The position numbers and the translations under genes are program-made. This document shows positions 19,513 through 31,369 of a DNA stretch of 64,000 nucleotides, in pieces. Position 1 is the first letter of the stretch. The number at the start of each line of letters is the position of its first letter. Origin of the DNA: Syngnathus acus (lineage: Eukaryota; Chordata; Actinopteri; Syngnathiformes; Syngnathidae); contig NC_051094.1 of assembly GCF_901709675.1 (NCBI RefSeq), positions 6,351,001-6,415,000 of the forward strand, in the 5' to 3' direction. The notes beneath the pieces were generated by a model. That model made no database searches and was not told the DNA's origin. It saw only the letters and a list, made by a program, of their open reading frames with translations.

Positions 19513-21348
19513 GTTTTCTGCCATCATTGATGTCCTCTGTTGCACTGAACGCCTTTTAAATGTTGCTTGATTTGTTTCCGCTGGACTTTTGAATCTTTTT
19601 TTTTTCTTTTTTGATCACAACACTACTTTCATCTTTGAGGTCATTAGGCAACATGTTTATGCTATCGAGCAGCAGGGAAATTTTTTTTGAAAGGCAATTT
19701 TTCACTCCCTTGCTGGGCGGCTACCAGAGCTTGGAATTATTGATCTTATTTTAAAAAATGTTTACCCTGCGACTCAATATAGCGATTTGACAATTTTATG
19801 GTAATATGACACATTCCATAGTTGAAGAAAATGTTTTCTATCAATGTAAATAAATATTCATATAAAAGTTTTCTTTATTACTGTCTTTTGGGCATGTATC
19901 CCAGCTAAAATATTGCAGGGGAAAATACATTTAAGTCCTTTAATGGCAAATTTGGCAGTACATTTCATACCAATACGTGTGTGCTATTCTTCAATTTACC
20001 ACTAGGTGAAGCTATTTGACTGGGAAAAAAAATATTTAATTTGGGGGGGGGAAACCCAAAACGCAGCCAGTTGCTTTCTTCCCCACATCACAGATTGTAT
20101 TCATAGCAGAACGGCGCAGATTTGAGTGTTTCTTTGCCAACTGGCTATCACGAACCCTCTTTTATTGGTCATTTGGCTTCTTGTCTCCGGACCCTCGCAT
20201 TGAAATCGAATAGAACCGCTCATTTGTCATGTCGGCTCCCGAATCCCTTTCATTTGTCTCGTCTTTCCAAAGTAAAACCATAAAGATCTTGATGAATTAG
20301 CCCACTCACAATTGTTAACAATAGCTCAGTTTGTTAAAAGCCCATTCATCAAGTTCATTGTACAACATATTAGCCGAGAGATGAATATTGCTTCTGTTAA
20401 CATCTCAGCAAAGCTGCTTGCGTCACAGTCGTTTTTCAGATGTGAGATTGTCACATTCATTTGGTGTTTAAGATAAGAAGTCCAAGTGGGAATTATTATG
20501 TCTAGGCTCTCTGGTTACTCAGTTTCTACTTCGGTCCCAGACAATTAAAAGAATTCAAAGTAGTAAAGGAACCTTATATGAGATCATCTTCTTCCGGTGA
20601 TCTGCTTTTAATATGGATGGTGCGCCTTTACAATATTTTCTTTCGCTTCCTCTAAACTTGATTAAGCAAAGCGCCAGAGGATGTTTTTCGTGAGGTCTTT
20701 CAATCATCCCCCCTTCTTCCATGCCGTTCTTCTCTTTCCTCTCGTTGTCGTTTGTGCGTTTTCTTTTCCACGCTGGAGGGTCTTCTTTTTGTGTTTAGCA
20801 AGCGTGTCCAGTTCTTTTTGCTCACGTATCCTTAAAAGAAATACGCCAAACCACTAATAACCGCGCTACCTCTAATCACTGGTCACATTATTAGGTAGAC
20901 CTGTACTGGATTGAATGTGTGTAATTTGATGAGGCGATTTGTTTGCCTCCCATTTCCCCAAACACACGCATGGGAAGTTAATTGAAGTCTGTGTTGTTGT
21001 CTAGCGCTGTGAACATGAGTAGTGGTTAGGTTAGCCTCTCGAACTTCGGCTAGTCCAATGGCCGCTAGTCTTGAAAGTACTTGCTGCTTCACGTCACTGT
21101 TGTAACACTTGTTGAAGTGCAGCAAACATGCTGGTTGTGTGGTCACTTGTCAAAGAAGTACATTCGAAAGTACAGTAAAAGCACAAGTGAGGATAGGAAC
21201 AGTGGAGTATTTTTTTAAAATATATTTTATTTCTTATTTATTTTCATATGTAATTTATTTTTTGTTTTTATATGTATATTTTTTAATATAAGGCTTTTTT
21301 TTTTAAATATCCATATCGCTGGCGTCGGACCATAATGCAGACAAGTAG
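19397..21348 (+). other. fbxl17: FBXL17 long intron, first part
   Basis: The intron starts at the GTCAGT donor. It contains a (TG)n tract and then AT-rich unique DNA with no supported exon. The expected next exon (LRR encoding a TDQSVKAFAEHCPELQ-like sequence in human) was not seen. Confidence 0.65.
19463..19510. repeat. (TG)n microsatellite
   Basis: About 24 uninterrupted GT dinucleotides occur shortly after the last visible FBXL17 exon. Confidence 0.97.
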
Positions 21349-21636
21349 CGTATTTTCCGCACTATAAGACGCACCTTCAATGAATGGCTCATTTTAAAAC
21401 TTTGTCCACATATAAGGCGCACCGGATTATAAGGCGCACCTTCAATCAATGGCCCATTTTAAAACTTTGTCCATATATAAGATATATACATTTGGCCCGC
21501 GGGCGGGACTTTGGACACGCCTGCTGTCGTGGATCAATATTGGTCCATATATAAGGCGCACCTGATTATAAGGCGCACTGTCGGCTTTTGAGAAAATTGG
21601 AGGTTTTTAGGTGCGCCTTATAGTGCGGAAAATACG
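21349..21636. mobile_element. MITE with 28-bp terminal inverted repeats and internal repeats
   Basis: The left end reads CGTATTTTCCGCACTATAAG and continues to GCACCT. The right end is its reverse complement with one mismatch in 28. The 288-bp body holds several copies of an internal motif TATAAGGCGCACC and two copies of a CCCATTTTAAAACTTTGTCC-like segment in the left half, so it can fold almost entirely on itself. No transposase is present. Elements with this motif are abundant in many ray-finned fish genomes. A TA dinucleotide is present just outside both ends and could be the target duplication. The autonomous family is not identified. Confidence 0.85.
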
Positions 21637-24600
21637 GTAAATGAACGACTAGAACTTGATGTTGCTTGTTGATTTTCGAAACTTAATTTCAGCTTTCTTG
21701 TTGTATTGTAACGTTGATGTCTCCAAGTTTATTTGATGCTACAGCTGGTGGCTGTACGACGTCTCGGATGCTTTTTTTGGCAGTGTCCCTGCATTCCTGA
21801 TTGCTGCTCATCCACTATTTATGTCACACTTGCTTTTTATGCCATTGCTTGCCTTTCAAGTCTTGTTTTCGTCCTCTGAAGTGAGAGTTTCTCGCTCTCT
21901 CTCACCCATTCTTATTCTGTTGTCTCGCATCACCTGGAAGGGCAAAAGGCTGAGAGAATAATAAATTTGTCGTTTCTTCAGTATACTTAGACGACAGAGG
22001 GCAGACAAAAATGAAACTTTTGGCGGATGAATTAAAAATTGCATAATTTAAACCTCTTGCCGTGTTGGCAGCTTTGCTTGACTGTTCTTTTTCAATTAAG
22101 CGCCCTTTGAAATTGGTGGACGTTTTTGCCCGGAAAGCACTTTTGCTTTTGTAACACTCTTAAATGTGCTTTATCTGCCTTCCTGTCTTGTTAAAATCAC
22201 AGAGCGTGTGCCTCATTTTCTTGCGATAGCATTGAAAGATTTTTTTTTTTACACACGCTCGCACACACACTGATTATTTACAATTTCAATCAGTCTCGAA
22301 TGTGGAAATTTGAGTGGAATTGCAGAAGCCCCCTAACCTAGATTAGCATGTGCCCTCAATTTGGGGCTAATTACTACTTTGCATTTTCAATCAGAGCCCC
22401 TGTGCTGCTCTTGCCACGTTTTTCCATCATTTTCCAACAGACCAGGACGAATGGAATTTATTTCTCTTAGCACAAACGGTGCGCGAGTGGGAAGCGTGTT
22501 TCTTGGCCACCTCCGGTCCGACGGCCTGTCAGCGATCTGTTTTCCGTGGGCGTCGGAATGACAGCCAACCCCCTGACGATCCAATCAGGCCGATTAAATT
22601 GTATATTGACACTTTCAGATTTAATTAAGAAGATTATAGGGCCAGCAGAGACAAAAAAGTGCTAATGATAGCTGTCGCTTGTTATGGGATCGCCCTTTTG
22701 ACGTACACCAACACAGAGAAGGGCCTTGTTTAAAACAAAAAAAAAAGTCAGACTAACACACACTTTCAGGAGCTGATGAAGTGAACAGCTGCCAGCTGCA
22801 CTGGAATGTCCCGTGGAAACTTTATTCACATATTTCACTGTAATTACACATAAATAGAGCCACTCTGAGCTCACACACTTGTCCGCACAAACAGTGCATT
22901 GTGTCGCGCCGCAACTCTCCACCCATACAGTCTTCAAAGTCGTGACAGTGTCGGCTAACTGCTTCAAATTTAAAACCAGCCCAAGAAAGTCAGGCCCATT
23001 CACTTAAATGAAAGGTCATGCTTTTTTTCGCCCCAGTTCCCAGGTGTTCTAACAACGTCTTCCTGCATATGTCAGAATTCCCCAATGATCAAGAATTATA
23101 GCACACTTTTCATCCTCCTAAAAAAAAAAGCCCATTTTAAGGGGGCAGTCCTGTTTGTTGCAAATGAGACAATGCGCACCCACACAAAGTACATTCTTTG
23201 TTCCTTATGACAGTTAGCGGCGGCGCTACGTGTGAAGCCCCAAATTTAAAAGTGTGCATGTGAATTGAGGCCACAATCCCCCATGTAGTAAAAAAAAAAA
23301 AAAAGCCTCTTTTGTATTTTCACAGATTGCACACATTTCAATCACCGTCACATTTTTTAACTAAAATATCAAAGTGACCATATCTGGCCCGAGATGATCA
23401 AATTAACACAAAACAAATTGAATTGTGACTTCATCCATTCAACCTTTGTTGCCATTCTAAAAATGTATTAGTCATAGTTTTTAAAAGCTTTCATTTTACA
23501 CACACGTTAAGATTGACTTGTACAAAAAGCATTTGTTCAACTTAATTAAAACGAAAACATGATGACGGGTGTACAGTGGAAGGGCAGAGAGAGAGAACTG
23601 CTAAAGGCGGTCGACGTTACGCGTCATTGCTTTTCAACATTCTCAACTCTCATCAGTTTGACCTTTCAAGTTTTGAGCAACTTTAGTAGCCAACTTTTCC
23701 CCAGAAACTTTTGATGCCATTCGGAAATGTGCAACTTCAGTGTATTTGCATTTTGAGGTACCGGTACCATCATTGTTCTGGACCTTCCACCAAGTTCTTA
23801 AACTTTATCACACTTGAGTTTTTACTTGAGCCGACGCCACGCTTAAAATTCCGACCGTCTATTTGGAGGCAACAGCGCTTTCCTCCTTCAAGTACTTCTG
23901 GATCGATCCGTTCCTTCCAAAACGCCGGTGTGTGCATGCTTGTGTGTTTGTAGCTGTTGCCGCTTTTTTTTGCCCAAAGAGTAATAAGATACATTAATGA
24001 GCTCTGACTTCAACTTGGACACCCGGCTGCACTCAGACAAGGACACCGTCGATAAATTCCCTCCGCCGGTCCGCTCGCGAACAATACGCGCTTTTAAGTA
24101 GAGGGAGGGAGAGAGAAACAAAGAGGAGAATTGGAAAATCTTTTTTGACCTTTGCCACAAAAGGGATATTTTTCCTTGATGTTTTTGTTTTGGCGTTCTC
24201 TATACCGGGAAAAGATTAATGATCAATATGTGCTCAATCACGCAGTTAAAAAAATAAAGGCTCAGTATTGACGTGAATAATCTTTTGGAATCCTGAAAGT
24301 TTTTATTAACTATCACTGTCTAATGACTGTCAACTTTTAGTTTGGCAATTGTGGAGAAAAATGTAACAGTATCTCAGTTGTGCAAATCTAAATTGCATTT
24401 GGTGCAACAACAAAAATGGTCCTCACACTCTTAATTGTTCCCACATTTGGAGTGTGAATTGTGATGGTTTATTCATTCAAAGTCGTTCACTCGTAACGGA
24501 AAATAGCTTTTTGATACTGTCCAATAAATAAATAAATAAATAGATAAATAAATAAATAAATTTTGTTTTTTTGTTTTTGGAAAGTTGTCTTTTCTTATGA

Positions 24601-25233
24601 CACCAGAACCAGTCAAGGTCGTTGTGTGTGCAGTTTTTGACTGTTCCCTGCAGAGGGCGTGTTAAGACCACATAGTAACAGGAGCTTTATACATATATGT
24701 TTGGATAAAATCATTCTCAAACTACTCTGGGAAAAAAAAGGCAACGCAGTCTGTTGATTTTACGATACACAAAAAAAAATACTGTCCTGTTGCATACATT
24801 TGAATGTAGACATTTGCACAAGTCATGGGAAGAGCTGATTAATATGCCTTCATAAATATAATACTCCTCAGTTTTTGTTAATGCTGCGTTTGTAGTGAAG
24901 TAAAAGTGTACAGAATCACACTTGCAAATTTTGTATTTTTTTTACGTGATAAATGACACAAGCAACACAAAATTACATTGCTCAGTATAATTTTATGAGT
25001 GCCGTTGTCTGTTACAGCAAACAACCAAAAATGATGCATTATAATTTTGTGTAGGTGTTATTTTAAATACTTAAAATAAATAAAATAAAAATTACATAAA
25101 AAATACTTTAAATACGAAAAAAAATACAACCTGTGAATTATTTGTCCTTTTATGGTGGATTTTGTTTTGGGCCTACCACTAGATTTGTAGAGTCTGTTGT
25201 CTGTCCAACCTAAACGCGTGCCCAGCAACTGTT
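21637..25233 (+). other. fbxl17: FBXL17 long intron, segment 2
   Basis: No exon or RNA gene is supported. Short poly-A and poly-T runs, a palindromic GGTACCGGTACC (23757-23768) and an (AATA)n tract (about 24520-24562) are the only structures noted. Confidence 0.6.
24520..24562. repeat. (AATA)n microsatellite
   Basis: About ten tandem AATA units occur with one GATA interruption. Confidence 0.9.
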
Positions 25234-25293
25234 AACTCTTTTCCACCTCTCGCCTAATTTCAGAACTCTTTTCCACCTCTCGCCTAATTTCAG
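25234..25293. repeat. Perfect 30-bp tandem duplication
   Basis: Two identical adjacent copies of a 30-bp unit begin AACTCTTTTCCACC and end AATTTCAG (25234-25263 and 25264-25293). Perfect identity implies a recent event. Confidence 0.95.
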
Positions 25294-25890
25294 CTGGCTA
25301 ATTCTTGTGACAGATGTACCTAATTTTGTGGATGCTGAGTATACTGAACGCCATGAAGGTCCAAGCTTGCAAATCCGATCTTTGACTTGTTAGCTTTCTT
25401 TCACATGTCGCGCCACCATTACTATATTACATCCCCCCGAGAACTTGGTGCTCTGCCGCCTTCAACTGATTTGTTAGCACACATCTAATAATTTTTCCAT
25501 TTCTGACCAAACAACCTGCGGGACCTCGAGTGTTTAAAGAGCATTGCGTATCCCGCTCCGTGGAGGCAGCTCCTGACACCTGGCCAGGGGCTGTCACCCT
25601 GATTCATGGCTCCGTGTGACACCTTGCCATGTGACTCTTCTTAATCCCATTGCGTCTATCTCTTCTTTTGTCTACTCACTGCCCCCTCTTCACTTCCCTG
25701 CCGGATGATGAGCCGCTCTTTTGTTTTGAGAAGGGCAGTGATGTCATGGTTTCAAACCGAATTGAGTGGAGAGCCTTTTGAGTTCAGTGGACAAAGTACA
25801 AAATGTACTGTGATGAATAGTTGTCCTTGATTATCCGGTTGTGTCGTGTATGATGTTGGGAGGAAAAAAACATGCACGACAAAGAGGAGG

Positions 25891-26219
25891 GAAAAGTAAA
25901 AAGAAAAACTGGAGAGTGCCTGTTCATCTTTTACTTTGATATTTATTGATATTTAATTTCATATTTATTTTGGAGTTTATTATTGTTTGTCTTAATTAAT
26001 GTTTTAATTTTGAACCTGTTGTGTGAGGAATAAGCAGGACAGGAAAAGTAAAAAGAGAGAAAAGTAAAAAGAAAAACTGGAGTGCCTGTTCATCTTTTAC
26101 TTTGGTATTTATTGATATTTTTATATTCATTTCATATTTATTTTTGAGTTTATTATTGCTTGTCTTAGTTAATGTTTTAATTTTGAACCTGTTGTATGAG
26201 GAATAAGCAGGATAGGAAA
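25891..26219. repeat. Tandem duplication, unit about 168 bp
   Basis: Copy 1 (25891-26058) and copy 2 (26059-26219) share the start GAAAAGTAAAAAGAAAAACT, the middle TGCCTGTTCATCTTTTACTT and the end GAGGAATAAGCAGGA. They differ by scattered substitutions and small indels, so the duplication is older than the 30-bp one nearby. No coding potential is seen. Confidence 0.93.
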
Positions 26220-29200
26220 CGCTATCTCGTGTGTGTGGCTTCAAAATAAGCAACATTCATTCACTCTCTATCAGAGCTCACATTTCTGCAGAAATTGTCA
26301 TTAGCCAATTTTTTCCCCCCTTCCTTTTCTTCGTCAGAGGTCTGAGCGCCACTTTTATAGTTTCCAGCTCTTTTCACGCTCACGTCCGCCACCCCTCGTT
26401 CAATCACTCCCAGGTCTTCCACCTGTCACCTCCCCGTCTGTGTGATTGAGAGGCCAAAGCCGCTCTAATCGCTGACTTCATTAGTGATGATTGATAAGCT
26501 GCAAGAAGGCAAGCCTAGTTGAATGCCCGTTTATTTATATATGTTGAACACTATTTTGACCTCTCCATTGTCTTTTTTGGGTTTCCACGCTGCGCTGTAT
26601 TACCGCCGCCCTCTGCCGTGATGCTTTCAGGGGCTGGCCGGCAACAGGGGTTCAATACTCGGGGTAATGAATGTGTTTAATAAGCGCAGTGGGTCAATGG
26701 GCTTAATTGAAGGCGTGACAGAAGACGGGGCTCACAGAGCGCTCCTGTAACGAGACTTTAACGAGCCTCTGGGGTTAACAAGGTCAAAAACCGGATTGGT
26801 GAAGGGGATCCTAATTATGGTCTGTCCATCCATGTTCAGGCTCTCATGGCTGGGACGCCATATTCCATCTAGATTTTGGAGAGGATTAACTGTTTCTTTG
26901 TCGTTCATACAAAATAGATAGATTTTTGCGCTTTGTCATAACCGAGAAAAGGGGGCTTCTCTTCTGACAGGAAAAAAAAAAAGTACGAACATTGGTGGTT
27001 TTGCCAAACCCTTGGCTAATGGTAAATGCTATCGCTGTCGCCATTCACAGCTTTTATTTTTTTAATTAAGTCCAAATTTAATCGTGTTCCTCATAACATG
27101 GAATGCAAGAATTGAAGATTTAGCTCAATTGCTTCATTATATTGTTTTCAGCCTGGTTGATGTCTGCCGTCGTTTTAATACAAAGAAGAAAATAGCAGCT
27201 CTCGATTTTGGTACCTGGAGACCTCTGAATTGTTTACCACATGTTTTAGCGACAGTAGGTGGGCTTGGCTGAATAGTCTCCATTTTATGTTCTTTATTCG
27301 GGTGGGCAGAAATAAAAAATAGAACAAAAAATAAGCGGTTCAAACAGTAAAACATTTGGTCCGTGACAACGTCTTTGTTTTATTTCCTCGTGTTTGCGTT
27401 GGCGTGCAGCATCACATTGTGTTTGTGTGCTTTTGCAGAATTTTGAGGACTTACGGCCGTGCAAGCCTGGCACGGTGTTTTGTAGTTTATTCCCGAGTGA
27501 GGCCAAAAAGCTGAAATACTGCTAGCATTTTTTCCAACCGCATCAAAAATAATTGTAATGATAAAGATGTGAGAATAGTCACGTTAACGTTTTCATTTTG
27601 CATGTCATCTGGTAACAAGTGAGAGTGAATTTTTTTTTCATTTTCTGTGTGTAGTTTACAGCCTGCTTATTTGAATACAATACATTTTGAATTTGAATAC
27701 AATACACTTTGTTTTTATCTTTTTTTTCTCCGCTTGATGTGGTAGTACTGGACAGATGGTTTTAATATTAAGTTGCATGGAAAAAAAAAAGCAACAAACA
27801 AAAGAAAAAATATGAAAGTGAAACCGGTCCAACTGAGTTTCTCACAGAACTCACAGGAGAGCTTCGTGATTTATTCGTGTTTTTTTTTTCTTCTCTGCAC
27901 ATTTGTCCGCCTGCAACACTCGCACACACGCACAAGAATGTGCACATTTCCAAGTTGGTCTGGTTTGGGTTTGCTCTGGGGTAGAATGTTTTTTTTATTT
28001 TATTTTTTAACTCAATGTGTAACTTTGGTAAGGTGAGTTGTTTCACAGTTTTAGTGATGTGGCTTTTTTGCATGCTCAGCTGATGGACTTTGTTGTCGAG
28101 TTCGACTTACCCTGAGTGAAGAAAGAAATCTGCCCCTCTGAATCCACACTGCTCAGTTCCAAATTCAAACAGAGGCATAAAAGTTGTATATTGTATTTCT
28201 TATTCAAGATGTACTTCTGTATCACTTTCATTAGCTTCACATAAAAAAAAAAATAAATAAAAAAAAGCACCAAAATACTCAATGTTGATGCAGTCTATGA
28301 TACCTCACAGACCTCCTGGAAGTAGAGGAAATTAAAAAAACAATGACAATTAATTTGTTCCACGCTTAAACTATGGCTTGCATAAAACCGTTATTAAATG
28401 CAAAGGCAATTTCTTAATATTTTATCACTCTTAACTATCATAAAGGATTAGCACTGTATAAAATGACTAAAATCAAGTAAAGCTATTCACTTTTTAAGAC
28501 GCCTGACAGACATGAATAATGGAGAGGGAAGAGGAAGATTTTTGCAGAGTGATTATGTCACACTGACTTTCTCTAGCTGCTGCTGTAATTAGTGTTTTAT
28601 GGTGTATAGTATAATATTTACAATGTGTAATGTGCGTCCCGTCCCGTCTTTGCGGTTTACTGACGATTGCACTCAATGAATTACTATCCTTGATTATATT
28701 CATATCAAAATCAATTCTAAACATATTTTAAATTTTTTTTGTCCACGGTTGACTTGACAATTTTGTTTTTTTTACCCAAAGTTTCCCTTTTTGTTATATG
28801 TGAAGAACGTCAGAAAAGTTCCAGGATGGGTGTCACAAAAGCTATATTTCAAATCCAAACCGCAAACTACGAGTTTCCCCCTTCAATGTAATCACCTTGG
28901 AGTGTGACCTCAGCTCTCTGCAGCCATTGAACTTTTTTTCCCACATGCTTTTATATACATATTCTGCGTCAAGTTGTCAAGCAATGACTGGAGTGAGTGA
29001 TGATGAGACCAATGAGAAAAGACTAGCTATGGATCTTTGAGTACAACCTGGAGACCAACCGCCAGAACCTCCAGTAGAAAAGTCCGACGGCGCCAAGGCC
29101 GAAGAAAGCAAGACTGTCGAAAATCCAAAGTCACGTTTAAGCGCATTCATGGATGTGCACGACATCGTCTATTTTGAATTTTTTTCCACGGGGCCAGACA

Positions 29201-31314
29201 ATCAATCAACAGTGATGACATTTGAACGCATTCAGAGAAGTTGACAAAATTAGAAAGCAAATTAAAGAAATATAGAGTTGCTTTCTAGAATTAATAAAAG
29301 TGCATAGAGTGAAATTGCTTTTTATTTTATTTTTGTAAAAAGACACCACTTCCCCATTAGCGTTAACGCCAAAATTGTGTGTCTTCCCGCAGCTTATATA
29401 TTTGCCCGGCGTCGCTGGAGTGCTAGCCTGTTATGAAATGTTGCCTGTAGACAGCCGGTCGATTAATGGTGCACTTAGCCTGCGCTAATTAGCACAATAT
29501 GTAGACGTGCAGAAAGCGTCAGGTGACCCTCGACAACCTCTGATGCGTAACTCACTTCCTGTCACTGGGCCACATGGCGGAGTTTTCGGGCGTTGCGGAG
29601 GCTTTCTCGCAAAATCACGTTCACATTATTATTTTGTTGGATGAATCGCCATTTATGTATACGAGAGGTCTATTCATTAGCGTTTCCTGGAAAGTTGCTA
29701 AACTTAGAATTAGCGTTCACATTTTGCAATTTGACATTTGAAAATTGCTTAATTGCTCATTGATATGTTCTTTTTAGTCTTGCGTAAATTGTTTGTAACA
29801 AAGCGCCTTTGTGATTACTTCGAACCACAAACAATGCAAGTCTAGATGGGGACAACAAAGGCTTTTCAGCTTGGTGTTATGTTTTTGTAACGAATTAAAA
29901 ATAGCATTTTCTCCTTGTCTTCCAAATTGCTTGCTTTCTCTGAGAGGAGACACTGTACTACCCCCCCGTACACACACACTGAATTTGGCTTGGGTAAATT
30001 TGATCTCACTTAAAAGCAAATTTGGGAGAAAGAAATGCTCCTCTTAAAATGGCGAGGCGGACTCAAAAGGGCTGCCCGGCTAGCAACATGTTCTTTAGAA
30101 AGTAAACTGAAGGTGTGAGTGAAAGCAGTTGATTTGCATTTAGATAAATCGCCGGGGATGTGAGAGACGCACACAGCGACCCCCTACTCGGACCCTTCTT
30201 CCTGCACCGCAGGATGTGCATGTGTGTGTTCTCTCCGAGATGAAAACATGAGCTATTCCCTGAAAGTAAATGTGTTTGTCCGCGGAAAATAAAGTGTGTG
30301 ACAGAGCTTTATATCAAAACACCAGGCACAAATAATGACTAATACGAAGCGACTGCACGGGACTGGTGGCTACCGATTGCAGTCGGCTACGTACGGTCGT
30401 TGATTTTGTTAGACGTTGCCGAACCACTCCGGATGCCGTTTATTCAATTTTTACGTCTGTCCTTCGTCTCTCATTATGAATAATGACACAGAAATATTGT
30501 CCAGTACATTGTGTCCAAAAGCTTCCATTAGTTTGATTTTTATGGCCTTCCCAAGCCTCCTCAAATTTGATTCTTCTCGAGTGAGTGCTTAAGTTTACTG
30601 CTTTTTCCTGCAAAATATGGCAAAGCACAATATCTTAATTCTCACATCTTTTTAGCACTCAGTAGGGTGCTTGCATCTGCCAAGCCGCGAAAAATAATGC
30701 CAGATAAAATTCCTCTTTTCTGGCTTAGTGGTTACTGTCATAATTTATATGTGAAAAAAGCAGAGCAGGAAACAAGCAAGAGTGGTTGTAGAATTTAACA
30801 GTTTTAAGTTGCGGTGGGCAATGTTCCACTGCGCTTCTGGAGGCCAGCTTTTCACAATCTTTCCTGAGTCTATTTCACATACTGTAGTTTATGTTAGAAA
30901 ACATCCTAAATTCCTTCCTATTGCTTTGCGCTCAGTGGAGTCGTTGAGTTATAAATTAAGCTAACGTTCTGGTTAGCGTAGCATCCGTTGTGGTTTTTGT
31001 GCTTTGGGCTCGGAGATGGACTGCAAGTGTGGAGAGGCCACTGGTGATTGACAGCGTTTGCTGACTGTGGGCAGTAAGGCTGCAGTGGCTGTAAATATGA
31101 GGCCAGCGTGACAGGTGAAGGTCAGTTTGCGTGTGTGTAAAAGGAGAAAAAAGGTTTTAACAGCTGCGTATTTTTGGGTATATGGTACTGGTGAGTCTTT
31201 ATTGTGCCTCACCTCCTCTACTACGTTTTGATTTTGGTCCTGTATGTTAAAAAGGAAGACACCCCTAAAATTTTGCTGCTACGAGTCTAAACACGACATT
31301 CGGATTAATACCAA
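26220..31314 (+). other. fbxl17: FBXL17 long intron, segment 3
   Basis: No exon is supported. It holds a 22-bp near-perfect direct repeat (27671-27711), A-rich runs near 27780 and 28245, and a block at about 28800-29170 that may be an old transposon relic. Moderately GC-rich, TAAT-containing blocks lie at about 26600-26780 and 29350-29560. Confidence 0.55.
27671..27711. repeat. 22-bp direct repeat
   Basis: TTGAATACAATACATTTTGA and the next two bases are followed at once by a second copy with one substitution. Confidence 0.85.
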
Positions 31315-31369
31315 TCACAACCAATCACAACTCAGCGTCAGAAAACTGGTTAGCCGTGATTGGTTGTGA
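31315..31369. repeat. Inverted repeat (14-bp stem)
   Basis: TCACAACCAATCAC (31315-31328) is matched by its exact reverse complement GTGATTGGTTGTGA (31356-31369), with a 27-nt loop. Both arms contain CCAAT/ATTGG motifs. Confidence 0.8.

Noticed and set aside
28800-29170. Relic of a mariner-type transposase
   Set aside because: The nucleotide texture was suggestive, but no frame shows a DDE/D motif and no inverted termini were found.
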